DNA from: Saxidomus purpurata
Lineage: Eukaryota > Mollusca > Bivalvia > Venerida > Veneridae
Length of the DNA: 64,000 bases
NCBI GenBank assembly: GCA_022818135.1
Contig: JAFMSR010000018.1
Location: 3,081,077 to 3,145,076, forward strand
Direction of reading: 5' to 3'
Shown: in pieces, positions 37,915-48,900 of the stretch
Layout: every line of letters begins with the position of its first letter
Position numbering within the stretch: position 1 is the first letter of the stretch
Made by a program: the position numbers and the translations under genes
Notes under the pieces: generated by a model
Seen by the model: the letters and a program-made list of their open reading frames with translations, nothing else
The model's database searches: none
What the model was told of the DNA's origin: nothing

Positions 37915-38205
37915 CACATACTTTTTCAGGCATGGTCTGTGTTCGCTAATGGCAATCTGGAAATATATCACCGTCTTCTCTTGTCGATATCCTCATCGTG
38001 GCTCTTTCTCGATGAAATCTACTCCCGCGCTGCTATCGTGTACAATGTATGTATATTGCTGTCCAGAAGACTGCATCGAATGCAAACAGTTTTTGCTAAC
38101 AGTTTTATCAATATGTCTTTCAGTTTGATAGTTCTATCACAAAATGGTATGTTTGGTATTTGACGACCAGATATCTTGGCCCATAACTTTACCCTTCAAT
38201 ACCTT
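37915..38205. other. GC-richer segment present in X' but not in X
   Basis: X joins directly across this point (about 20,685). Two overlapping plus-strand frames of 74-85 codons cross it (37,871-38,128 and 37,939-38,163), but neither translation is recognisable. It could be an insertion into X' or a deletion from X. Confidence 0.5.
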
Positions 38206-39217
38206 ATCGAGAAGCCACTAGTATTAGATTTGAGACTACCGGTTTTACTGTACAAACGTACATTCACGTTATAAAAAATACTGATTTTAAGTTACCTGTA
38301 ATACAAATGTAAGCAACGGGTCAATGGTAGGTTGAAGAGTGGTGCAGGTGATGTAATAGCAGGTGACTTCTCGTGCAGGTTCAAAATATACTTACCGTTA
38401 TTACAGTGAAACAGGAACTTTAACATTTCCTTGGCAAGAAAGGCCCACAGAAGAAATAGCGACAAGTTAATTGCATCATGTCATGCGAAATTGCAATTCG
38501 TATGATGTCATTCTTGATACTTTATTCGAAATACAGGAGTGTCCGAGTGCTCATTGAATAATACTATTAGTAGAACTTGCAGAACTTTTCTCACTATGAA
38601 GAACTCAGGATGCTCAATTTTGACTATTTAGAACTCACTGAATAGTGCCCACTGAACATTACAATGCTGTCTGAATACTATAAAACAATACCCAGTAGCA
38701 AAAACTGCACAAAACTACCTCAACATAACTCACCGACTTGTGATCACTAAACAGTTGGGAATCGGAAGCGTTCACATTGTTCGTACATTGGGCTAAAATT
38801 AGGGGGAGTTTGAAAAATATCAAATATAAATACATTCAGCACCGTACACAAGGAAGCGTAAATTTATACAATGCACTTCTAAATAGAAGTCTTTAAATAT
38901 AAATCCATTAATATGGAAATGAAAAAGAGAAAGATTAATGGGGAGATGATCAAATGGATGCAATAAAACTTGTCCAATTTCGATGAAATTTTCCCAGATT
39001 ACCGCGGCTGGTATTTATATTTTACTTTCTAATACAGGCTCTTCTTTCATGAATTTTATATGATTGAAGTCGCTACTACTCCCAGATTATCACAAGATGG
39101 AGCTGTATTCTCTTGCATATTACTTTATAATGTAATCATTTATAATATAATTACCTCCAAATACAATGTAATGTGCATATTTTTACTTGTGCTAAGCGAG
39201 CGTCACTACAACTTAAA

Positions 39218-40444
39218 CTAGAGCTATCACTAAATGTGATTAATACCCCCAAAAGACTTGCTTTATAAACTGAGAAAGTTCGTAGTAACAGAATACCTTG
39301 CAAACAAACTAAAAAGAGATATTGTTCTTGGCAATAACTTTGTAATTGGTCAAGATAGAGTTATGGTTCTTGTACACTGCACTTCCTCTCAATATGCTTG
39401 ACCATTGTATGAAGTTGTATTGAATTCCAACCAATAGTTTTCGAATAATGCTCCAGACAAGTAAAAGTAACAAAGGGCAATAACTCTGAGTTGAGTCAAG
39501 AAAGAGTTATTGTTCTTTCGCACTGCACTTCCTGTCATTGTGCTTGACCATTGGATGCAGTTGTATTGAATTCCAACCAGAAGTTTTCGAATAATGCTTC
39601 GGACAAGGAAAAGTAACAAAGGGCAATAACTCTGTAATTAGTCAAGATTGAGTTATGGTTCCTGTGCACTGCACTTCCTCTCATTGTGCTTCTTCATTGT
39701 ATAAAGTTGTATTGAATTCCAACTGATACTTTTCGAATTATGCTCTGGACAAGGAAAAGTAACAAAGGGCGATAACTCTGTAATGAGTCAAGATAGAGTT
39801 ATGGTTCCTATGCACTGCACTTCCTCTCAATGTACTTGACCATTGTATGAGGTTGTATTGAATTCCATCCAATAGTTTTCAAGTAATGCTCCGGACAAGA
39901 AAAAGTAACAAAGGGCAATAACTCTGTAAATACTCTAGATATAGTTATGGTTCTTGTACACTGCACTTCCTCTCATTGTGCTTCATCATTATATGAAATT
40001 GTATTGAATTCCAACCAGTAGTTTTCAAGTTATGCTCCGGACAAGGAATAGCAACAAAGGGCAATAACTCTGTAATTAGTCAAGATGGAGTTATGGTTCT
40101 TGTGCACTGCACTTCCTCTCAATGTGCTTGACCATTGTATGAAGTTGTATTGAATTCCAACCAGTAGTTTTCAAGTTATACTCTGGACAAGGAAAAGTAA
40201 CAAAGGGCAATAACTCTGTAATTATTCAAGATGGAGTTATGGTTCTTGTGCACTGCACTTCCTCTCAATGTGCTTGACCATTGTATGAAGTTGTATTGAA
40301 TTCCAATGAGTAGTTTTCAAGTTATGCTCCGGACAAGGAAAATGCAACAGACCGACCGACCGACCGACCGCCCGACCGACCGACCGACCGACCAACCACC
40401 GGGTGACTCCTATATACCCCCCTAAACTTCGTTTTGGGGGTATA
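39218..40444. mobile_element. Non-autonomous element with seven 146-bp tandem units and TIRs
   Basis: Ends are inverted: TAATACCCCCAAAAG (39,241-39,255) and CGTTTTGGGGGTATA (40,430-40,444). The word GAAGTTGTAT or a variant starts at 39,411, 39,557, 39,703, 39,849, 39,995, 40,141 and 40,287, which is a period of exactly 146 bp. The units share AACAAAGGGCAATAACTCTG and CACTGCACTTCCTCTCA. A (GACC)n run lies just inside the right end. The tandem partner has the empty site at 41,865-41,875 (CTAAAACCTAAATGATG). Terminal repeats, a tandem core and an adjoining microsatellite recall bivalve pearl/HINE-type elements. That family assignment is from memory and unchecked. No coding capacity. Confidence 0.85.
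40350..40394 (+). repeat. (GACC)n microsatellite
   Basis: About ten GACC units with one GCCC and one AACC variant, lying inside the right end of the 39.2-40.4 kb element. Confidence 0.95.
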
Positions 40445-41379
40445 ATGATGTTTTCTTCTTTGTTTCAGTGCTGCCATGATACCAGAGTGACATTTTGATC
40501 AAGTTTCATGAAATTCTACCTTTAAACTGCCAAGTTTCTCAAATTAAGAATCATTAAGTAGAGGTTTAACGATTTTAAGTCAGCGACCTCAAACACTCCA
40601 ATTTAGCATAAAAGTTTAAACAATATAATCCAGTAATTTCTTTGCATTTTGTCAAAATCAAGAGCTGACAGAGAGATCTATAATAAGAAGATTGAAATGC
40701 CTGTAAGCATTACAAATTTCTTTGATTGAAGTTTGTGCACTAATCTTGTGAAATCATTTATGTTGTTCATTTCGGTTTTTACACTAAAATCTTGCCAAGA
40801 AGATTTTGCTGTAATTAATGAATCACAACACAATATGGCTGCTGGAATCACTTGAAATGCAGTGTTTTTTTATTGAAACCTGTATACATTGACTCTGATG
40901 TCTCTTGGTGTACTGCTCGTTACAGTTTACAGCCAGACAGGACATTGCTGGTACATTTTCAATTCCGTCTTGTTCTGTTTGTATTTTTTTCTCAAGGTTT
41001 AACGTCCATATTGACAGTATTTCAGTGTATATACAGGCTGGCAATTTATGTAAACAAAGCGATGCAGCACAGATGAAACATGCAAGTTCAACAAAGGACT
41101 AGAAATCTAGCATTAAGAATCTCTTACTTGATAGTTTTATTCTATAAAGCAAGATATAGCAAATTAGTCAGCAGATATCCCGAAACAATTTAATACACAT
41201 GATTTGTAGTGGTCCACAGAGATGACTCACTCATAAGAATCGTTCCTGTGCTTCAGTATAAATTTTCGTTACTGTATTCCATTCCTGCAAAAACGCGCCA
41301 ACTAGAGAAACATTACAAATGCACCGATTGTTTATGCTTAGCAAGATAAGGTAAAAATAGACCTAACTGTCTTAACGCA

Positions 41380-42730
41380 GTGGACATTGGGGAGCCAAAA
41401 ACGTTCACATTGTTCTTACACTGGGCTAAAATTAGTAGAAGTTTGATAAATATCAAATATAAATACATTCAATACCATACACAAAGAATCGTAAATTTAT
41501 ACAATGCACTTCTCAACAGATGTCTTAAGATATAGATTCATTAATAATGGAAATTAAAAAGAGAAAGATTAAAGAGGGAATGTTCAAATGGATGCAATAA
41601 AACCTGTTCAATTTTGGTGAAATTTTCTCTGATTACCGCGGCTGGTATTTATATTTCTTCTCTAAAACAGGCTCATCTTTCGTTCCATATAAGAATTATA
41701 TATGGTTGAAGCTGTTACTACTCCCAGATTTTCACAAGATTGAGGAGCTGTATTCACTTGCAGATTGCTTTATAATGTTATCATTTATAAATTTTACATA
41801 TATATCACTACCTCTAAATACAATGTATGTGCATTTTTTTACTTCGACTATGCGAGCGTCACTAAAACCTAAATGATGTTTTCGTCTTTGTTTCAGTGGT
41901 GACACGATACCAGAATGACATTTTGATCAAGTTTCATGAAAATCTACCTTTAAACTGCCAAGTTTCTCACATTAAGAATAATTAAGTAGAGGTTTAACGA
42001 TTTTAAGTCAGCGACCTCAAACACTCAAATTAAGTATAAAAGTTTAAACAATATAATCAAGTATTTTCTTCTCATTTTGTCAAAATTAATAGTTGACAGA
42101 GAGATTTAAGATTTAAATGCCTGTAAAATTACAAATTTCTTTTATTGAAGTTGTGCACTATCTTGTGAGAAATCATTTTTGTTGTTCATTTCAGTTTTTA
42201 CACTAAGAAATCTTGCCAAGAAGATTCTGCTGTAATTAATGAATCACAACACAATATGGCTGCTGGAATCACGTGAAGTGCAGTGATTTTTACTGAAACC
42301 TATATAAATTGACTGCGGTGTCTCATACTTTTCGTTACAGTTTACAGCCAGACATGACATGATTACTGGTACATTTTTAATTCCGTCTAGTTCTGTTTGG
42401 TTTTTTTCTCAAGATTTACGTCCATTTTGATAGTATTTCAGTGTATGTACAGGCTGGCAATTTATGTTAACAAGTGATTCAGAACGGATGAAACATGCAA
42501 GTTCAACAAAAGATAGAAATCTAGCATTAAGAATCTTACCGAAAACATACTCTTACTTTGATAGCTTTATTCTATAAAGCAAGATATAACAAAATAGTCA
42601 GTAGATATCCCAAAACAATTTCAATACACATGATTTACAGTGGTCCAGAGACAACTCACTCGTTTGAACCACTCCTTCACTTCATTATAATTTTTTATTA
42701 CTGTGTTCCATTCCAGCAATCTGTAAACGT
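41380..42730 (+). repeat. Tandem duplication, right copy (no transposon)
   Basis: Second copy of 38,757-41,310, lacking the 1.23-kb element. Its first ~370 bp also match X at 22,010-22,260. It ends about 230 bp from the STOML2 stop codon, so it may contribute to the 3' untranslated or termination region of that gene. Confidence 0.9.
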
Positions 42731-42809
42731 TTTTCACTATTATTTATAATCACTTCGCATTCCTATGTTCCATTACTGGTATCATAGTGATTTGAATAAA
42801 ATACTGAGG

Positions 42810-42815
42810 TTTATT
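42810..42815 (-). promoter_or_regulatory. Candidate polyadenylation signal of STOML2
   Basis: AATAAA on the minus strand about 147 bp after the stop codon. Another AATAAA lies at 42,945-42,940, only 17 bp after the stop. Either could serve. Confidence 0.45.
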
Positions 42816-42961
42816 ACGAACTACATGTAGTTTGTTTCACTGTAGTTGTGCAACCTTGTTACATAACAGTTCATTTCGTACATCAGTCAGTTTGAAATTA
42901 CATGTAAATTTAATTTTCATACATCCAGACAATTCTATTTTTATTTAAAAGACTATTTTGT

Positions 42962-45900
42962 TCAAGAAGTATGCCCTTTATCTTTTGAAGTCACTTCAGT
43001 ATCCTTTGTAAGAGAATCTGTATCAATTCCCTTCATTGTTTCATCTTTAAATTTATTCATGTCATCAACAGAAGTTTCTACTGTATCATTGTCTATACTG
43101 TCTGTGTCACCAGATGCCTGTTTAGCTGACAATGTTTTGTATATCGTCATTGCCTAAAAACAGAAAACAAGAAGTAAAGTTTGCATTTTTGTTGAAAATT
43201 TGTTAATATAAATACAAGGCTCATATTCTACTAGTATTTCTTTACTACTTTCTATTAGACTGAAGTTACAACATTTAAAGTCCCAGGAGCACAATTACAA
43301 GTAGCACTTATTTTCTAAGAAAGATGTCATGACCTTTATTTGTACCAAAAACATTCCTTACTTTGCTTTTTAAAATTGATAAACACTGTATTATCTTCCA
43401 TGATATTGCAAAAAATACTAGAAGACTTTTTGGCTACTTTTTTTCTTCAAGAAACGACTTGAACACAAAAGAAAGGCATATGTCAAAATTGTTTTAGAGT
43501 GAATAGAACATGGTTCTATCATTATCCTATCAGTAAATGTATTTTTCTGTATCAGTCAGTAAATTCAAAGTGATCCTGGGACTTGAAGCTATACATACAT
43601 GCATAAGCACAGGTAATTATAAATTGGTAAATGTGTTGATTTAACCTTTACCATGCCGGCGGCAAGTGAACCTGCACTTACTACCAGTGAGAATCATGGC
43701 CAGCATGCACATTGTGACAGGTCTTATCATTATCTTCACTGTTCGCTATTCAGTCATTTAATTTGCAATGAGCACCCCTTTGGACAACACATGGTAACAT
43801 CCAACAAGAGCTGTCAGAAGGACAGCGCGCTCGACTTTTTTAGTGCTTGCCTATAAAACAAAACTTTGACAGTTAAGGGCACACAAGACTTTAACTAGGA
43901 ATTTCTAAGTACAAATCAAGAAACATTTTCACAGAGTTATCTTCTCTTGCTTACAGATAGGTCTCATGATGGCACATAAGAACTCCAACTTCCAAAGTAA
44001 TATCTCAAATGGTTAAGTCAACAAGTGGACAAGAATGAAAATTTTAACTGAAATTCTAAGTCAAAAAGGGCCATAATTCAAATAAAATCCTTGACAGAAT
44101 TACCTTCTCCTGCCCATGTTTTTGTTTCATGATAGTAAACAAGTATTCCAACTTTCAAATTGATATCTCAAACAGTTCAGTCAAAAAGTGGACTGGTACG
44201 AAAAACTTAACCAAGATTCTAAGTCGATAAAAGGCCTTAATTTTTAAAACAAATCCCTGACAGAGTTACCTTCTCTTGCGTACAGATGGGGGTAATGATG
44301 TGAAATAGCATTAAAAGTTTCAAAGCAATATCTCAAAGGGTTAAGGCAATAAGTGGATTTTACCCATATTCAATGTATTTTCTAAGTAAAAAGGGGCATA
44401 ATTCTGTCAAAAACCTTGACAGAGTTATGTCCTCTTGTCTGTTGATGAAGGTCGTGATGGTAAACAAGTATGGTTAGTTTCAAAGCAATACCTCCAATGG
44501 TTTTGAAATAAAGTGAGGTGGTACAAAAAACTTAACCAAGCTCAATACACTTTTTAAGTAAAAAAGGGCCATAATTCTGTCAAAAACCTTGACAGAGTTA
44601 TGTACTCTTGTCTGTAGATGGAGGTTATGATGGTAAACAAGTATGGTAAGTTTCAAAGCCATACCTCTAATACTTCTGAAATAAAGTGGGGTGGTACGAA
44701 AAACTTAACCAAGGTGTGACGCCAACGCCGACGCCGGGGCGAGTAGGATAGCTCCCCTTTTCATAGAAAAGTCGAGCTAAAAATGGACAAGTCCATTCCA
44801 GAGAATAAGAAGGGCATACTATAGGTTAAAAGTAAGAACAGTCATGTTTAAATTTCATCTGGTTTAACATTTTGTTTTGAACAAGCATTTTGGCCAACTC
44901 ATATGCAGGGGAGAGAACTTTGAAATAACATTTCACTGGTTTCAGAGGAATTAATGTAACATTAACGCAGTTTACAGCAGCACATATTGTTTACTGTACC
45001 TTTGACCCTTATCCCATTTAAATGGATTAATCTATCTTTCAATTTGGACAGTATATTTAATTAGTCAAAAGGGTGTTGTTGATTGAAAATCAAAAAGGTT
45101 CTAGGTAGTATTTTAAAGGACTTCTATATCATTTTCAAAGGGGTGCACAGCGCGGACTTCACAGTTATGGAGGCTGATAATGAGACCGGCAACAAGATCA
45201 GAATCATTCGCCTCCAGCAGGTCAAAGTTAACCTTAATTCTTGGTAGTCACAATTCATTCCACATTAGTTACAACTGACAGCCATTAACATCTCACCTGT
45301 GTAACCATACTGCTAACATCCCCTGTATTGGTAGGCAGTAATACTGTATTTCCTTTCTTTGCCAGGTTACCAAATGCTGCTACGTACTGTTCTGCTATTC
45401 TCATTGATACTGCATTCATACCATTCTGAAGAAATACAACAAATTTACAATGTACATATATTTCACTGTGAAGTAGAATATGTGTTCAGCAGTTAGTTCA
45501 AGTTTCAGGCAGAGTTAACTTTACTTTCTTTCCAGGGAGGTCCAAAACTCGACTCCCATCCCCAATAAACTGCCAACCTTCTATATCGGGAGTAATCTGG
45601 TTGCAGCGCTCGGTTGCAATCTCAGTGAGTTCAGCGCTTGGTTAGAGTTTCAGTGATTTCAGTTGTGACCACAGAAACAGGGTTCCTTATTGTGGAAAGC
45701 ATAGGCAACAACTTCTTACATGCTCAGTTTGTTTCAAGTCTAGGTTATAGAACAGTCTAGGTTAGCACAGTTTATACTTACATCCTATTTAACGATTAGA
45801 TAGAATTCTTCTAAAATAACAATATTTCTAAGTAAAAAATAAGACCAAACTGGTTGATCAATACATTTTGTCCGTTTACCCTAGTCTTAACATGTTTCTT

Positions 45901-48900
45901 ATTCAATCTAACTTTACGTAATAAAAAAATAGTTTAATATACTACACATATAACTTTTATGATATGAACACTTTTTTCACTTGTATCATTTCAAATCTCT
46001 ACTCTGCTTAAATCCCACACTTACCTTCTGCCTTAGAGCTTTAGACACAACTTCTACTGATGTTGCTTGTGCTCTTGCCTTTGCTAAGATTGCCTCAGCC
46101 TCACCTGTAACACACAACATGTATTAGCATACACTATCATAAACAAGTGCATAAATGTATCAACAACAGTATGGCTAGGACCCCTGTCATCCACAAATGC
46201 TCCCTAATGCAACAAATCCCTAGGAGTGACAAAAACATATTTTTCTTAGAAATGAGAGAAAATTTAACAAAATATCGCAAGTTAAAAAAATGTTTGCCTG
46301 ATTTTTGCTTAAAAGTGGAAGAGTAAACCACTGAAATGCAAAAAGCAAGAACAACCAACACAAACTTATCTTATTTCTACCATTAGAAAACAATGGAAAC
46401 AATATTTAACAGTTTACCTTGAGCTTGGTTTATCTGCTCAAGCTTGTTAGCTTCAGAATTCAGGATTCTTGCTTGCTTTCTTCCTTCTGCAACATTTATC
46501 TCAGCTTCCTTTGTTCCTGTTGGTAAAATGACAACAAAAGTTTACTGACTTTCAACCACCTAACTTTAATACTCTTGTACTTGTGTATAGTCACAATTGC
46601 AAACCCCTTCCCCATATGAAATAAGCCAAGTGCCATAAGACTCTGTTTTACTTAATGAATTTCTATCATGCTTTTGCTGTATCATTTTCCACCCAAACTG
46701 TAAGTCTCAAGTAAAACTGCAAACTTATTTATGTTACATGTAAATGTAACACTTTAAATAAGTTTCTAAAACAAAATTGATATATGGACCTGTACTTTTT
46801 CCAACTTGGACAGCACTACTTATTTCTCAAAAGTGTATTATTTGAAAAGGTAACAGTGGATCTCATGATCAGCCTACATGTATATTCTGGCTGATAATGA
46901 TCTGCACAGAATCTCTTGCTACCAGAAACGTGGGATATATTGTACAAATGATGTTCATACCTTCGGACTCCAGAATAGCTGCTCTCTTCTTTCTGTCTGC
47001 TTCTACCTGCATCTGCATGGCCTCCTGTATCTTATTCGGTAATTCAATGTTTTCTGAAAAATACATATTACTGATGCATTACTGCAAAACTTCCATGGAC
47101 TTGCATGTATTGTGCTTTAAGCTGTCTTATGTTCAGACGTTTCAAGTTGTCATGTGAAATGAATGGCCTTTCTTGTCAATATGGTTTGCTACCTTCTCAG
47201 ACAGTTATGAGCAACTATTATTAAAACATTTTAACAAAACAAGACTCATTTACACATAACAGGGCAACTTTAAACGTTTGTGCTTAAAACAGTTACAGCA
47301 TTCCATAGTAACTCATACAGATCTTCATAAGCCAGATACCCTTTGCCCTAGTACCCCTGGTCTTAGTTTCTGACAAGTGCTAACTTGCTCCTTTTAAGTT
47401 ACGTTTTTTCTCAGGACTTGATGCCAGTTTCAAAATATATTTTCATTTATTTACAGATGGGCAGTTTGCCCATTAAATAACATCATTCTTAAGAAGAACC
47501 AGTACTAGATCTAAAAAATGTGGGAAACCCGCAATTTCCTTAAATAAATAGTCAGGTCAGTAGAAGTGCTCCAACCCCTGACCCTCAACCAGTGAGAGAT
47601 CTAGTCACTTAAAATCAGTGACCTGACCTTTAAAACATTTTCATGAAAATGAAAAATCAGCTTTTAACTCATACTTTCAAAATGGTCAAAGCGCCAACAA
47701 ATGCTTTCAAACATATGATAGATAACTCACAACAAGTTATTATTATAAATATGAGCAGATCTAGCATAGAAAATAAACCATACAAAATATGTGGATTATC
47801 AACGTTTTGACCATGACAGTCAACATAATATTTGCTACATTTAACAGAAATGAGATTTTAGACAGATTCCTACATTTCAGTTGTAACATCGGTAATACAG
47901 TAAAACCTGTTATACAAGACGCACTAAGGAACCACCTTTCCAATGCCATTGAAGCAGGTAGCTAGTAAAACCAGGTTTTTCAATATCCATTTTGTAATAC
48001 CAGAACTAAAGGAGGATGCCAACTACAGCAGATTTCCATTAAAACCAAGTGTCAATCCCTTCATATCACAGTACTTACTGATTTCATATCTAAGGCAATC
48101 AATACCCCACGAATCAGCCGCTTTGTTCAAGGCATCTGAAACAATAGAATTTAATGTCAAATCACCTAAATATTACATACTGGCAGTATGCAGGCTTCAT
48201 CATTCTCTTTTCTCAAATAACAGAATGTGCTTACATTTACAATGGTTCTAAGAACTGACTATAAAGTGTTGACTACATATCAAAGCATCAGACAATACCA
48301 GTTGAGAAATAAAAGTATATACTGTTCTGAAACTGCATGACACTTGTATATCTCATCACTTTACAATGGCTACAAAATGTACATAATTATTTCAATTCAT
48401 AAACCAACGTTCCTTTGGAAGGGCTATATAAATACCAATTTATTTATACTCGATTGCGAAACAAGTTCTTACAACTGAAATTTATCACTCTCGAGACTCA
48501 TTCCAGATGGAATCAATTCGCAGAGAGAGAGAGGCTATGTGTAATTGTTTGTGCCTTGCCTAGCAACACTACCAACATGGCTATGGTAGGGATCGAACAC
48601 GGGGCCCTTTTATCCTGAGGCGAATGTGCTACCACTGCGGCTCCACTAAGAAGGGCTTATGCTATGTTCCTATATTCAAGTGGGATGCATCTTTAATCAA
48701 TCAGAGTGTACATAAATAGTGATTGTATTTCAAATACTGACCTACAATAAAAACATTGAGAGCATCTCTCTCTTTAAACACAGTGTCCAGTGAGATTTTA
48801 CCAATCTCAGATCTCATCGTTGTCTGGGCAAGCTGTGTAATTGCAAATTCTGGATCTTCTACACCATAACTGGCCTGAATGAAAAATGTACAGTTTACTT

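Larger units (their letters stand above)
35890..39110 (+). repeat. Duplication segment X'
   Basis: Copy of X (blocks listed there). Differences from X: a 111-bp insertion at 37,721-37,831, an additional ~290 bp at 37,915-38,205, and single copies of the 9-bp and 43-bp motifs that are multiplied in X. Its right end overlaps the tandem duplication that begins at 38,757. Confidence 0.8.
38757..41310 (+). repeat. Tandem duplication, left copy (with transposon)
   Basis: Matches 41,380-42,730. Both copies begin near the GTTCACATTGTTC / TACA(C/T)TGGGCTAAAATTAG words and end near GTGTTCCATTCC or CTGTATTCCATTCC. The left copy is longer because of the element at 39,218-40,444. Short frames at 40,852-41,102 are not kept in the right copy. 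Confidence 0.9.

Noticed and set aside
40852..41102. Pair of overlapping 65-74-codon plus-strand frames
   Set aside because: Frames are not kept in the tandem partner at 42,240-42,500 despite high similarity.
47943..48251. 102-codon plus-strand frame over STOML2
   Set aside because: It is antisense to the verified exon 48,135-48,079 and its flanking intron sequence.
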